The notes beneath the pieces are model-generated. The model had not been told where the DNA came from and did not search any database. It saw only the letters and a list, made by a program, of their open reading frames with translations. From CAUPWF01 sp963515125 (lineage in GTDB: Bacteria > Bacillota > Clostridia > Lachnospirales > Lachnospiraceae), in the NCBI GenBank assembly GCA_052116865.1, contig JBQKKG010000006.1:182674-246673 (forward strand): DNA of 64,000 bases, written 5' to 3'. Made by a program: the position numbers and the translations under genes. Below are positions 26,279 to 36,122 of the stretch, in pieces. The number at the start of each line of letters is the position of its first letter. Position 1 is the first letter of the stretch.

Positions 26279-27316
26279 ATGAAGGATATCAAATCATATA
26301 CCTTTGAAGAATTGGAAGAACAGATGCAATTATTGGGGGAGAAAACATTTCGAACGAAACAATTATATGAATGGCTCCATGTAAAGCTAGCGGATTCATT
26401 TGAGGATATGACTAATTTATCAAAGTCTTTAAGAGAAAAATTATCTCAACAATATGACATCAGAACAGTTCGAATGCTGGAACGGCAAATTTCAAAGATT
26501 GATGGTACTAACAAATTTTTATTTTGTTTATCAGACAGAAATGTTGTAGAAAGTGTCTTGATGAAATATAAACATGGAAACTCAGTGTGCATATCTTCCC
26601 AAGTGGGATGCAGAATGGGTTGTAAATTTTGTGCTTCCACGATTGGAGGATTGGAACGCAATTTGACAGCCTCTGAGATGTTAAGCCAAATATATCAGAT
26701 ACAAAAAATTTCAGGCGAAAGAGTTGCAAATGTTGTAGTTATGGGTACTGGGGAACCACTTGATAATTATGATAATATTTTAAGATTTATTAAATTATTA
26801 AGTGACGAATTTGGATTAAATATAAGTCAAAGAAATATTACCATATCAACGTGTGGTATTGTACCCCGTATTCGTCAGTTAGCAGACGAAAAGTTGCAAA
26901 TTACGTTGGCCTTATCACTACATGGATCCACACAGGAAAAACGAAAAATGCTAATGCCGGTAGCCAATAAGTATGAGCTATCAGAAGTACTAGAAGCTTG
27001 TGATTACTATTTTCAGCAGACCGGAAGAAGGATGTCATATGAGTATAGTCTGGTACAGGGAATTAATGATACAGACGAGGATGCAGAAGAATTAATTGCG
27101 TTGTTGCGTCATAAAAATTGTCACATTAATTTAATACCAGTAAATCCAATTAAAGAAAGGGTGTTTAAACAGCCAAGTAAGAAAAATGCGATGCATTTTA
27201 AAAATAAACTTGAAAAAAGTGGAATAAATGTTACTATTAGAAGAGAAATGGGCTCGGATATAGATGGAGCTTGTGGACAACTAAGAAGACAGTATAGTGA
27301 AGGAGAGAGTGAATGA
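26279..27316 (+). CDS. rlmN: 23S rRNA A2503 C2-methyltransferase (radical SAM)
   Basis: A 345-residue radical SAM enzyme methylating A2503 in 23S rRNA and A37 in some tRNAs. The iron-sulfur motif CRMGCKFC (CxxxCxxC, about 113-120) and the catalytic C-terminal Cys in DIDGACGQL are present, as is the GEPLDN motif. It has the RlmN, not Cfr, form. Its stop overlaps the prpC start (ATGA). Confidence 0.96.
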   Translation: MKDIKSYTFEELEEQMQLLGEKTFRTKQLYEWLHVKLADSFEDMTNLSKSLREKLSQQYDIRTVRMLERQISKIDGTNKFLFCLSDRNVVESVLMKYKHGNSVCISSQVGCRMGCKFCASTIGGLERNLTASEMLSQIYQIQKISGERVANVVVMGTGEPLDNYDNILRFIKLLSDEFGLNISQRNITISTCGIVPRIRQLADEKLQITLALSLHGSTQEKRKMLMPVANKYELSEVLEACDYYFQQTGRRMSYEYSLVQGINDTDEDAEELIALLRHKNCHINLIPVNPIKERVFKQPSKKNAMHFKNKLEKSGINVTIRREMGSDIDGACGQLRRQYSEGESE

Positions 27317-28056
27317 GAACATTTTCTATGACGGACGTCGGAATGAAAAGAGAGATAAATCAAGACTATGTTTATATATCTGACGAACCACTTGGAAATC
27401 TTCCCAATCTTTTTGTAGTTGCAGATGGAATGGGTGGACATAAAGCCGGTGATTTCGCTTCTAAATATACTGTTGAGGTTCTGAGAAAAGAGATAGAAGC
27501 CAGCGAAGAGAAAAATCCAGAGACGATTTTAAGTCATGCAATCCGTGTGGCGAATCATAAGATTATAGAAGCAGCATCAAAGGATGAGCATTTGTCTGGT
27601 ATGGGTACCACGATAGTAGTAGCTACAATTATGGAACATATGATGTATTTTGCTAATGTAGGGGACAGCAGATTATATTTAATTAATCAAGAAATTACGC
27701 AGCTTTCTAAAGATCATTCTTTGGTAGAGGAAATGGTAAGGCTTGGGGGGATAAAGCCTGAGGAGGCAAGAAATCATCCAGACAAAAATATTATTACAAG
27801 AGCAATAGGTGCAAAGGAAAATGTTGAAATAGATTTTTTTGAGCATCGATTAAAACATGGCGATATCGTGCTCATGTGTTCAGATGGTCTAAGTAATTTG
27901 GTGGATGATGAAGAAATATTTAATATTGTACAAAGCAGTAGAGATATTGTGGAGTCAGTAGAGCAATTAATTAATAAAGCAAATAGCAATGGAGGAAACG
28001 ATAATATTGGAATCGTTATGGTAGAGCCATTTGCAGGTGAGGTGAGTATATGTTGA
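27313..28056 (+). CDS. prpC: PP2C-type Ser/Thr protein phosphatase
   Basis: A 247-residue Mn2+/Mg2+-dependent phosphatase that reverses the neighbouring PASTA kinase. Metal ligands are visible in NQDYVYI, VADGMGGH, SDGLSNLV and GGNDNIGIV. Length is typical. It overlaps rlmN by 4 nt and prkC by 7 nt, giving the usual phosphatase-kinase pair controlling cell wall growth and spore revival in Firmicutes. Confidence 0.96.
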   Translation: MRTFSMTDVGMKREINQDYVYISDEPLGNLPNLFVVADGMGGHKAGDFASKYTVEVLRKEIEASEEKNPETILSHAIRVANHKIIEAASKDEHLSGMGTTIVVATIMEHMMYFANVGDSRLYLINQEITQLSKDHSLVEEMVRLGGIKPEEARNHPDKNIITRAIGAKENVEIDFFEHRLKHGDIVLMCSDGLSNLVDDEEIFNIVQSSRDIVESVEQLINKANSNGGNDNIGIVMVEPFAGEVSIC

Positions 28057-30104
28057 ATGAAGGGATTATGCTAGGACAAAGGTATGAAATTATTAGTAGA
28101 ATAGGTACAGGTGGTATGGCAGATGTATACAAGGGGAAAGATACAATGCTAAACCGTTTTGTAGCTATTAAGGTATTGAAACGTGAGTTTAGAGAAGATG
28201 AAATGTTTGTAAAAAAATTCCGTGTAGAAGCACAATCTGCAGCGGGATTGATGCATCCAAACGTAGTAAATGTATATGATGTGGGAGAAGAACATGGACT
28301 ATATTATATGGTTATGGAGCTGGTAGAAGGAATTACATTAAAGGAATATATTCAAAAGAAAGGGAAATTATCAGCAAAAGAAGTTATAAGTATTACGATA
28401 CAGATTGCAAATGGGATAGATGCTGCTCATAGAAAGCATATTATTCATAGGGATATAAAACCTCAAAATGTCATTATTTCCAAAGAAGGAAAGGTGAAAG
28501 TGACAGACTTTGGTATTGCGAAAGCGACAACTTCTAATACTATTAGCTCGAATGCTATGGGGTCTGTACATTACACTTCGCCAGAGCAAGCCAGAGGTGG
28601 GTTTAGTGATGCTAAAAGTGATGTGTACTCTACCGGAATCACCATGTATGAAATGGTCACAGGGGAAGTTCCTTTCGATGGTGACTCTACAGTGTCCATT
28701 GCTATTAAGCATTTGCAAGAAGAAATTATCCCGCCATCAGAGTTGGTACACAACATTCCATATAGTTTAGAACAGATTATATTAAAATGTACACAAAAAA
28801 GCGCGGATCGCAGATATCAAGATATGACAGAACTCATTTTGGACTTAAAACGTTCTTTGGTAGATCCGGAGGGAGATTTTGTAGGTATTGCTCCTTTTAT
28901 AAAAAATACGCAGACGATTGCAATCAGTCAGGACGAGTTAGATGAAATTCAGCGTAGGAATGATTATGATGATGAAGAATATGATGAAGAGTACGACGAT
29001 GAATATGACGATGAGGAATACGATGATGATGAATATGATGAGGAATACGATACTGCTTATAAGAATGATGGTAAAAAATCTAAGAAACGTGGTAAGGATG
29101 AAGTAGATCCTAAGATGAAAAAAGTAACCAAGATCTTAATGGTGGTTGCGGTTGTAATCATAGCATTTATCTTGATTTTTATTGGCGGAAAAGCAGCTGG
29201 AATATTTAAATTTGGCCCAAGTATTCCAGCAATAGAATCAGATGGTAATACGATTAAAGTTCCAGACCTTGTGGGACTTACAGAAGTACAAGCAACGGAT
29301 TCTTTAAAGAAAAAGGGATTGAAGATAAAGGTTGTGACTCGTGAGGAATCACCAGAGTACGAAGCGGGGGTTGTAACATCACAAAAGACAGCAGCAGGTA
29401 AAAAGGTAAAGAAAAATGCGACTGTAGAAGTAGTAGTAAGTTCTGGCCTCAAAGGTGCAGAAATTGATGTTCCAGATGTGACCAACCAGACAGAGGATGA
29501 AGCAACTAGAATATTAAAGGATGCAAAGCTAAAGTCTAATGTAACATATGATTACAGTGATTCTGTTGCAGAGGGGAATGTTATCACAACAACGCCAGCA
29601 GCAGGTTCGAAGGTTGCCAAAGATACTGTGATAAATGTAGTAGTCAGCAAAGGAGCACAAAAGGCAAAAGTTCCAAATATTGTGGGAATGAGTCAAGAGG
29701 ATGCAATTCAGACGCTAGGAGCAGCTGGGTTAGTAGCTGGTAATGTGGATCAAGTATTCGATAGCGCAGCAGCAGGAACTGTGTTATCTCAAGGTTTGCG
29801 TTCCGGTAAAGAGGTTATAAATGGTACAGCTGTAGATTTCACGATTAGTAAAGGCCCAGAAACGAAAAAAGTTACAGTCCCTAGTTTGGTAGGAAAATCT
29901 AAGGATGCAGCGGTGCAAGCACTATCAAATGCAAAACTATATCCAGATGTGAGTGAGGCATATAGCTCTGATGTAACAGCAGGCTATGTAATCTCTGCAA
30001 GTATTGCCAGTGGAGCGCAGGTGGAAGAAGGAACTACAGTGTCTATTGTAATTAGTAAAGGACCAGAAACAGATCCAGAACCAAAGCCAGAGGAAGTAGA
30101 GTAA
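28050..30104 (+). CDS. prkC: Ser/Thr protein kinase with PASTA domains
   Basis: A 684-residue membrane kinase. The cytoplasmic Hanks kinase domain (about 12-270) has GTGGMADVY, catalytic K41, HRD (133-135), DFG (153-155) and an activation loop rich in Thr/Ser. Then follows a striking run of Asp, Glu and Tyr (about 305-334), a Lys-rich stretch, one membrane helix (about 361-380) and four outer PASTA repeats (about 404-465, 473-535, 540-602, 609-671) that bind muropeptides. The tail is Pro/Glu-rich. It overlaps prpC and is followed by rsgA after 26 nt. The length fits the clostridial family. Confidence 0.97.
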   Translation: MLNEGIMLGQRYEIISRIGTGGMADVYKGKDTMLNRFVAIKVLKREFREDEMFVKKFRVEAQSAAGLMHPNVVNVYDVGEEHGLYYMVMELVEGITLKEYIQKKGKLSAKEVISITIQIANGIDAAHRKHIIHRDIKPQNVIISKEGKVKVTDFGIAKATTSNTISSNAMGSVHYTSPEQARGGFSDAKSDVYSTGITMYEMVTGEVPFDGDSTVSIAIKHLQEEIIPPSELVHNIPYSLEQIILKCTQKSADRRYQDMTELILDLKRSLVDPEGDFVGIAPFIKNTQTIAISQDELDEIQRRNDYDDEEYDEEYDDEYDDEEYDDDEYDEEYDTAYKNDGKKSKKRGKDEVDPKMKKVTKILMVVAVVIIAFILIFIGGKAAGIFKFGPSIPAIESDGNTIKVPDLVGLTEVQATDSLKKKGLKIKVVTREESPEYEAGVVTSQKTAAGKKVKKNATVEVVVSSGLKGAEIDVPDVTNQTEDEATRILKDAKLKSNVTYDYSDSVAEGNVITTTPAAGSKVAKDTVINVVVSKGAQKAKVPNIVGMSQEDAIQTLGAAGLVAGNVDQVFDSAAAGTVLSQGLRSGKEVINGTAVDFTISKGPETKKVTVPSLVGKSKDAAVQALSNAKLYPDVSEAYSSDVTAGYVISASIASGAQVEEGTTVSIVISKGPETDPEPKPEEVE

Positions 30105-30130
30105 GAAGGATTATCGAGGAAAGTGATCTA

Positions 30131-31009
30131 ATGATAGGAAAGATAGTGAAGGGAATAGCCGGGTTCTACTACGTTCATGTAGTAGAATCCGGTGTTTATG
30201 AATGTAAGGCAAAAGGTATTTTTCGAAAAGAAAAAGTAAAGCCATTGGTAGGTGATGATGTAGAAATCACGATACTTGATGAGAGTGAGAAAACAGGGAA
30301 TATCATTGAAATACGTCCGAGGAATAATGAGTTGATTCGTCCTGCAGTTGCTAATATAGATCAGGCATTGGTAATATTTGCAGTAACAGAGCCAAAACCA
30401 CATCTCAATTTATTAGATAGATTTCTGGTTATGATGGAAAGAGAAAAAATCCCAGTAATTTTATGCTTTAACAAGCAGGATATTGCTACAGAACCCGAAT
30501 TAAAAATATTGCAGGATATTTATGAAAATTGCGGATATCAAACCATTTTTACCAGTGCTTTAAAAGAAAAGAATATTGAGCTCATAAAGGAAATTCTGGA
30601 TGGAAAGACAAGTACCGTTGCGGGGCCTTCGGGAGTTGGAAAATCGTCGTTGATTAATCTACTGCAGTCAGAAGTATGCATGGAAACAGGAAGTATTAGT
30701 AAGAAGATAGCAAGAGGGAAGCATACCACTAGACATTCAGAATTAATCGCTATCGACGAACATACTTTTATTGTGGATACACCAGGATTTAGTTCTTTAT
30801 ACGTAAATGATTTTGAGAAAGAAGAATTAAAACATTACTTTAGAGAATTTTGGGATTTCGAAGGTCAGTGCAAATTCGCAGGGTGTGATCATGTAAATGA
30901 ACCAGGGTGTGCTGTGAAAAAGGCGGTTGAACAAGGCGTAATCCACCCGGTCAGATACCAAAATTATTTGGAAATGTATAAAGAATTGCAAGAAAAAAGG
31001 AGATATTGA
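30131..31009 (+). CDS. rsgA: Small ribosomal subunit biogenesis GTPase
   Basis: A 292-residue circularly permuted GTPase that acts in late 30S maturation. G motifs are permuted as expected: NKQD (G4), then GPSGVGKSSL (G1) and DTPGFSS (G3). An N-terminal OB fold and a C-terminal zinc knuckle (CKFAGCDHVNEPGC, Cys-Cys-His-Cys) are present. It follows prkC closely; the prpC-prkC-rsgA-rpe-thiN order is typical of Firmicutes. Confidence 0.97.
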   Translation: MIGKIVKGIAGFYYVHVVESGVYECKAKGIFRKEKVKPLVGDDVEITILDESEKTGNIIEIRPRNNELIRPAVANIDQALVIFAVTEPKPHLNLLDRFLVMMEREKIPVILCFNKQDIATEPELKILQDIYENCGYQTIFTSALKEKNIELIKEILDGKTSTVAGPSGVGKSSLINLLQSEVCMETGSISKKIARGKHTTRHSELIAIDEHTFIVDTPGFSSLYVNDFEKEELKHYFREFWDFEGQCKFAGCDHVNEPGCAVKKAVEQGVIHPVRYQNYLEMYKELQEKRRY

Positions 31010-31011
31010 TT

Positions 31012-31677
31012 ATGAGAGAAAAAATATTAGCACCATCTATTTTGGCGGCTGATTTCACAGTACTAGGACAAGAGATAAAAAAAACAGAAGAGCATGGAGC
31101 TAAGTATCTACACTTTGATGTAATGGATGGAGTGTTTGTTCCTAGTATCTCATTTGGTATGCCGGTATTACAATCGATTAAAAAAACAACGAATCAAATT
31201 ATGGATGCCCATCTAATGATTACAGAACCAATTCGATATGTGGAGGAATTCGCAAAGGCTGGAGCAGACTCTTTGACTATTCATATAGAGGCCTGTGAAG
31301 ATGTGGTTGCAACGATTCGGAAGATTGAGGAATGTGGGATGAAAGTGGGGGTATCAGTAAAGCCGAATACTCCGATTCCAGCATTGATTCCAATATTGGA
31401 TCGTGTAGATTTAGTGTTGATTATGTCAGTAGAGCCGGGATTTGGTGGACAAACATTTATTCCAGAATCACTGGAAAAAATTCGTGAATTGAAAAGAATT
31501 ATCGATGAAAGGAATTTAGATATCGATATTCAGGTAGATGGTGGCATTTATACCAATAATGTAGAAGCAGTTTTAGAAGCAGGAGCCAATGTGATCGTAG
31601 CAGGGTCTGCCGTATTCAAAGGAGATGCTGCATACAATACTACAGAATTTATGGAGATATTTAAAAATTATGAGTAA
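31012..31677 (+). CDS. rpe: Ribulose-phosphate 3-epimerase
   Basis: A 221-residue TIM-barrel enzyme that interconverts ribulose 5-phosphate and xylulose 5-phosphate. APSILAADF, HFDVMDGVFVP, MSVEPGFGGQ and QVDGGI carry the metal and phosphate sites. AAAGGAG lies 10 nt before the ATG at 31012; the TTG at 31006 is not needed. The stop overlaps the thiN start by 8 nt. Confidence 0.96.
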   Translation: MREKILAPSILAADFTVLGQEIKKTEEHGAKYLHFDVMDGVFVPSISFGMPVLQSIKKTTNQIMDAHLMITEPIRYVEEFAKAGADSLTIHIEACEDVVATIRKIEECGMKVGVSVKPNTPIPALIPILDRVDLVLIMSVEPGFGGQTFIPESLEKIRELKRIIDERNLDIDIQVDGGIYTNNVEAVLEAGANVIVAGSAVFKGDAAYNTTEFMEIFKNYE

Positions 31678-32326
31678 AGCAACTATCATTGTAAGTGGAG
31701 GAATGTTAGAAGAAGCGTTTGCACTACGGATATTTGAAGATTATAAGGATAAATATGTAATTGGTGTTGATAAGGGTGTGGCCTTTTTGCACCGCCACCA
31801 AATTGTACCAGATTACATTGTAGGTGATTTTGATAGTTTGGAAGAAGAAATTATACAGTATTATCGAACCCAGACTAAGGTTCCGATTCGCGAGTTCAAT
31901 CCGATAAAGGATGCATCTGACACGGAAATGGCTTTGCGATTAGGAATGAATATTGGAAGCAAAGAGATCGTTCTATTAGGAGCTACTGGTAATCGAATTG
32001 ATCATTTATGGGCAAATGTGCAAATTCTAACGATTGCAAAAGAAGCGGGAGTTGAAGCGAAGATATTAGACTCCTGTAATCAGATACGATTAATTGGTGG
32101 GGAAACACACCTAAAAAAACGAGAGGCATTTGGGGAATACTTTTCTGTATTTCCACTGGGAGATACGATTGAGGACTTTAATATTATAGGTGCTAAATAT
32201 CCATTAAAGCACCATACATTATTGCCAAATGACAGCCTTTGTGTTAGCAATCAAATTATAGAGGATGAGGTTGTGATACAATTCCAAAAAGGAACTGTAA
32301 TATTAATGGAAACAAAAGATTATTAA
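31670..32326 (+). CDS. thiN: Thiamine diphosphokinase
   Basis: A 218-residue enzyme that makes thiamine diphosphate from thiamine and ATP. DKGVAFL, PDYIVGDFDS, DASDTEMAL and GATGNRIDH are the family motifs. The ATG at 31670 overlaps the rpe end (ATGAGTAA); the longer frame from 31625 lies inside rpe and is rejected. It ends the housekeeping operon that began near priA. Confidence 0.93.
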   Translation: MSKATIIVSGGMLEEAFALRIFEDYKDKYVIGVDKGVAFLHRHQIVPDYIVGDFDSLEEEIIQYYRTQTKVPIREFNPIKDASDTEMALRLGMNIGSKEIVLLGATGNRIDHLWANVQILTIAKEAGVEAKILDSCNQIRLIGGETHLKKREAFGEYFSVFPLGDTIEDFNIIGAKYPLKHHTLLPNDSLCVSNQIIEDEVVIQFQKGTVILMETKDY

Positions 32327-32352
32327 GAATCTGTTACAAAATGGACGTTTGC

Positions 32353-32381
32353 TTGGCTTTTAGACAGAAATGTGATACACT
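32353..32381 (+). promoter_or_regulatory. Putative ychF promoter
   Basis: TTGGCT (32353-32358), a 17-nt spacer and TACACT (32376-32381), about 58 nt before the ychF start. Confidence 0.45.
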
Positions 32382-32439
32382 TTATTATCGTAAAAGACTG
32401 CGTGTAGAAGAGAATTTAAAAGATAGAGAGGAAAAACGA

Positions 32440-33537
32440 ATGAAATTAGGAATTGTAGGTTTACCAAACGTTGGAAAAAGTACGTTGTTCAACTCCTTAA
32501 CAAAGGCCGGGGCTGAATCAGCAAATTATCCCTTTTGTACGATAGACCCTAATGTTGGTGTTGTTACAGTGCCAGATGAAAGATTGAATGTATTAGGAGA
32601 GATGTATCAGACGAAGAAGATTATACCAGCTGCAATTGAATTTGTAGATATTGCGGGATTGGTAAAGGGAGCTTCTAAGGGAGAAGGGTTAGGAAACCAA
32701 TTTCTTGCAAATATTCGTGAAGTAGATGCAATTGTTCATGTTGTTCGTTGTTTTGAGGACGAGAATATTGTTCACGTTGATGGTAACATTGCTCCTTTAA
32801 GAGATATTGAAACGATTAACTTGGAATTGATTTTTTCAGATATTGAAATCTTAGATCGTAGAATAGCTAAAACATCTAGAGGAGCACGTAATGATAAAAC
32901 TCTAGCAAAGGAATTAGAATTATTAGAACGTTTGAAGGCGCATTTGGAAAATGATAATATGGCAATCAGTTTTGAGGCAACAGATGAGGAAGAACAGATA
33001 TTAGTAGAGAGTTTTAATTTGTTGACGGCAAAACCGGTAATATTTGCGGCAAATGTGGCTGAGGAGGACTTGGCAAATGATGGTTCTGATAATGAAGGGG
33101 TGCAGGCTGTAAGGGAATATGCGAAAAAGGAACACAGTGAAGTGTTTGTTGTATGCGCTCAAATCGAACAAGAAATTGCAGAGTTAGAAGATGAAGAAAA
33201 GAAAATGTTTTTAGAAGACTTGGGATTGGAAGAGTCTGGACTTGAAAAGTTGATCAAATCTAGTTATAGTCTTCTTGGTCTAATTAGTTATTTAACAGCA
33301 GGAGAACCGGAAGTTAGAGCTTGGACAATCAAAAAAGGTACAAAAGCACCAGGTGCGGCAGGGAAGATACACACTGATTTTGAACGAGGTTTTATACGCG
33401 CAGAAGTTGTGCGTTATGATGACCTAATTGCATGTGGAACATATGCAGCCGCAAAAGAAAAAGGGTTGGTTGGTCTAGAAGGAAAGGAATATGTTGTAAA
33501 AGATGGTGATATTATGCTATTCCGCTTTAACGTATAG
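32440..33537 (+). CDS. ychF: Redox-regulated ATPase YchF
   Basis: A 365-residue Obg-family protein that hydrolyses ATP rather than GTP and binds ribosomes. GLPNVGKST (G1), DIAGLVKGAS (G3), the NVAEED segment in place of NKxD, a coiled-coil insert and the C-terminal TGS domain (AWTIKKGTKAPGAAGKIH) are present. The ATG at 32440 fits the GAGAGGAAAA ribosome site; the upstream frame from 32341 has no ribosome site. lgt follows after 29 nt. Confidence 0.96.
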   Translation: MKLGIVGLPNVGKSTLFNSLTKAGAESANYPFCTIDPNVGVVTVPDERLNVLGEMYQTKKIIPAAIEFVDIAGLVKGASKGEGLGNQFLANIREVDAIVHVVRCFEDENIVHVDGNIAPLRDIETINLELIFSDIEILDRRIAKTSRGARNDKTLAKELELLERLKAHLENDNMAISFEATDEEEQILVESFNLLTAKPVIFAANVAEEDLANDGSDNEGVQAVREYAKKEHSEVFVVCAQIEQEIAELEDEEKKMFLEDLGLEESGLEKLIKSSYSLLGLISYLTAGEPEVRAWTIKKGTKAPGAAGKIHTDFERGFIRAEVVRYDDLIACGTYAAAKEKGLVGLEGKEYVVKDGDIMLFRFNV

Positions 33538-33566
33538 GAATACTTAAAGAGAAAGGAGGTAATAAT

Positions 33567-34547
33567 ATGCACATGAATATTAATTTTCCAAATTTAGGAA
33601 TACAGTTAGATCACGTAGGAAAGAGCATATCTATTTTTGGATTTGAAATTGCCTTTTATGGAATGATTATAGGAATTGCAATATTAATTGGTATATATAT
33701 TGCAGTGCTAGAAGCAAAAAGAACAGGACAAAATCCAGATCATTACTTTGACCTTGCAATTTATGGAATTATTTTTTCTATTATAGGGGCTAGATTATAC
33801 TATGTAATTTTTTCTTGGGATATGTATAAAGACAATCTGTGGAGTATCTTTAAATTAAGAGAAGGCGGTTTGGCAATTTATGGTGGTGTGATTGCAGCAG
33901 TAATTACTGTATTTATGTATGCAAAGAGAAAACGATTATCATTTCCGCAATTATCAGATACAGCCGTATTAGGGTTGATTGCAGGACAGGCAATTGGTCG
34001 CTGGGGAAATTATTTTAATCGCGAGGCTTTTGGTGATTATACAAATGGTCTATTTGCAATGCAATTACCTATCGATGCAGTAAGGGCTTCAGATATCACA
34101 GACAAGATGAGGGCTCATATTGTTCGTATTAGTGATATTGCATATATCCAAGTACATCCAACTTTCTTATATGAATCCGTATGGAATATAGCTTTATTAG
34201 TTTTGTTATTGGCGTATAGAAAGAAGAAGAAATTTGAGGGTGAGCTATTTTTATTATATCTATTTGGATATGGCTTAGGTCGCTTTTGGATAGAGGGGCT
34301 ACGAACAGATCAGCTACTTATTCCGGGGCTGGGTTGGCCGGTATCACAGGTATTGGCAGGAGTGATGGTAGTTGCGGCTTTGTTACTGATTATGCATAAA
34401 AGAAAACAAATGTACAGAAGGCAACATATACGAGGGCATAAAAGGCATACAAGTTATAGACATGATCTACCGACTAATCATAATCAGGAAAACGATGATA
34501 TAGAAATATTACTGCAGGATTTGGATGATGATAAGCATGAGGAGTGA
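33567..34547 (+). CDS. lgt: Prolipoprotein diacylglyceryl transferase
   Basis: A 326-residue inner-membrane enzyme that adds diacylglycerol to the lipobox Cys of prolipoproteins, such as the RbsB and ABC substrate-binding proteins in this window. Seven hydrophobic helices are seen. The signature is GRWGNYFNREAFG (usual GRxGNFxNxE), and the catalytic His segment HPTFLYES and later GRFWIEGLRTDQL are present. The His/Lys-rich C-terminal tail after about residue 280 is longer than usual. AAAGGAGG precedes the ATG. Confidence 0.95.
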   Translation: MHMNINFPNLGIQLDHVGKSISIFGFEIAFYGMIIGIAILIGIYIAVLEAKRTGQNPDHYFDLAIYGIIFSIIGARLYYVIFSWDMYKDNLWSIFKLREGGLAIYGGVIAAVITVFMYAKRKRLSFPQLSDTAVLGLIAGQAIGRWGNYFNREAFGDYTNGLFAMQLPIDAVRASDITDKMRAHIVRISDIAYIQVHPTFLYESVWNIALLVLLLAYRKKKKFEGELFLLYLFGYGLGRFWIEGLRTDQLLIPGLGWPVSQVLAGVMVVAALLLIMHKRKQMYRRQHIRGHKRHTSYRHDLPTNHNQENDDIEILLQDLDDDKHEE

Positions 34548-34553
34548 TGTGCG

Positions 34554-34605
34554 AAAAGAGCTGTTGCAAAATAACCGATTGGTTATTTTGCAACAGCTCT
34601 TTTTA
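34554..34605 (+). terminator. Bidirectional terminator, lgt / sodium symporter
   Basis: A perfect 23-nt stem (34554-34576 with 34581-34603; core GAGCTGTTGCAAAATAACC) around loop GATT, flanked by A-run left and T-run right. It lies between convergent genes. Confidence 0.93.
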
Positions 34606-34637
34606 TTACAATTAGTTACCTTTTAATAAAGATGATT

Positions 34638-36017
34638 TTATTTAATAAAACCAAAACAATTCAATAAAATGATAATCATAAGTATTGGAATCAGTATAGC
34701 AGTTTGGAATTTTTGGAATTTACTTAATTTCCCGTCTCTGCCGTCCTGGGTTAATTCTTTTTCGTATCCTTTAAATCCCCAGACCTTTGCAATATAAAAA
34801 CAAGTAAGTAAACAACCAAGTGGTAATAATACATAGGCTGTAAAGGTATCAAGCCAATCATAGATATTATAGTATGCAATTCCTGACATATCAAGCCAAG
34901 GAAGTTGAATGTAACTTAAAGCTCCAAACCCCAAAGAAACGATGATTCCACCAAGATATATGACGATAGCTGTAATGACGGTGGCTTTACGATGTGTCAT
35001 TTTGAATCTCTCTTCTACCCATTTAACAGGAATTTCCAATATGGTAAAGAAAGTAGATAATACGGCAAATATTAAAGCTAAAAAGAAAAAGATACCAATA
35101 ATTCTTCCTCCTGGAAGAGAACCGAATATTTGTGTCATAACTACAAATACTAAAGAGGGACCTTTTGCAACATCCACTCCTGCTCCAAATGCAGAAGGAA
35201 TAATAACGAAACCGGCAAGTAATGCGACTGTAGTATCACAAACACTTACCCAAGCGGCATCAGAACTAATCTTAGCATCATTTCGAACGCTGGCACCTAA
35301 CGTGACAAATATGCCCCAACCAATACCAACAGAGAATAGTACTTGTGTAGCAGCATCGGCAAATGTTTTAACAGTAAATTTACTAAAATCAGGAATGAGG
35401 TAATATTTCAAACCTTCCATAGCTCCTTCTGTTACAAACATGGCCCAGATACCACAGATAATTAGCAGTATAAATAATGCGGGCATGATAAATTTGGTAA
35501 CACGCTCTACTAAATTTGTAATGCCAAAGTAGAGTAAAAAAGCAACAATAAACATGATGATACCTGCATAAATCAATGGCTCGGCAGTAGAAGAAACAAA
35601 GTTATCAAAATAAGCTTGTGTATCTGTACCGAAATCACCACCTGAGATGTAAGCAACAGCATATTTACTAACCCAGCCACTTACGACGATGTAATACATA
35701 TCAATTAAAGTGGTACAAACAATGGCTATGATGCCAATAATAGATGCTTTTTTATTTACTTTACCAAAGGCATCGGCGACATTAGTCCTAGCATAGCGTC
35801 CAATTGCGGTTTCCATTTCTACCATGGGATGGGCCATTAGAACAATTAGGATTAAATAAACTAGAATAAATATTCCACCACCACCTTGATATGCGAGATA
35901 AGGGAATCGCCAAATATTACCTAAGCCGATAGCGGCACCTGCGGCCACCATAATATAACCAAATCTCGAGCCCCACTGGGCGGGTTCTTTGTTACTACTT
36001 TTTTGCATACTACTCAT
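34638..36017 (-). CDS. Neurotransmitter:sodium symporter family transporter
   Basis: A 459-residue LeuT-fold Na+-coupled symporter, probably for an amino acid or amine. The first helix shows GAAIGLGNIWRFPYL, the family signature with unwound Na+/substrate site, and VSGWVSKYA and SVGIGWGIFVT further on. About 11-12 helices are seen. Substrate unknown. GGAGTG lies 6 nt before the ATG at 36017. A consensus promoter is followed by a leader with a terminator-like hairpin, suggesting attenuation. Confidence 0.92.
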   Translation of the reverse strand: MSSMQKSSNKEPAQWGSRFGYIMVAAGAAIGLGNIWRFPYLAYQGGGGIFILVYLILIVLMAHPMVEMETAIGRYARTNVADAFGKVNKKASIIGIIAIVCTTLIDMYYIVVSGWVSKYAVAYISGGDFGTDTQAYFDNFVSSTAEPLIYAGIIMFIVAFLLYFGITNLVERVTKFIMPALFILLIICGIWAMFVTEGAMEGLKYYLIPDFSKFTVKTFADAATQVLFSVGIGWGIFVTLGASVRNDAKISSDAAWVSVCDTTVALLAGFVIIPSAFGAGVDVAKGPSLVFVVMTQIFGSLPGGRIIGIFFFLALIFAVLSTFFTILEIPVKWVEERFKMTHRKATVITAIVIYLGGIIVSLGFGALSYIQLPWLDMSGIAYYNIYDWLDTFTAYVLLPLGCLLTCFYIAKVWGFKGYEKELTQDGRDGKLSKFQKFQTAILIPILMIIILLNCFGFIK

Positions 36018-36050
36018 AAAAACACTCCAATCTTCTTTTTTTTGGTATTA

Positions 36051-36111
36051 TTAGGTCTTAAACTTAAAAAAAGTGTTCTCACGTATGTGAGAGCACTTCT
36101 ATATGACCTAA
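36051..36111 (-). promoter_or_regulatory. Structured leader of the sodium symporter gene
   Basis: In the minus direction TTAGGTC (36111-36105) pairs with GACCTAA (36057-36051) and encloses a hairpin (36098-36087 with 36082-36071; AAGTG-C-TCTCAC with GTGAGA-A-CACTT) that is directly followed by seven T. The predicted transcript starts about 5 nt before the outer stem. Terminator-like attenuator or unknown riboswitch; no known class recognised. Confidence 0.65.
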
Positions 36112-36122
36112 TCCTCTCTTAT

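Noticed and set aside
34554..34605. Long perfect hairpin as another REP copy
   Set aside because: It lacks GGGGACGTAG and the CCCC trailer and has flanking A and T runs, so it is an ordinary bidirectional terminator.
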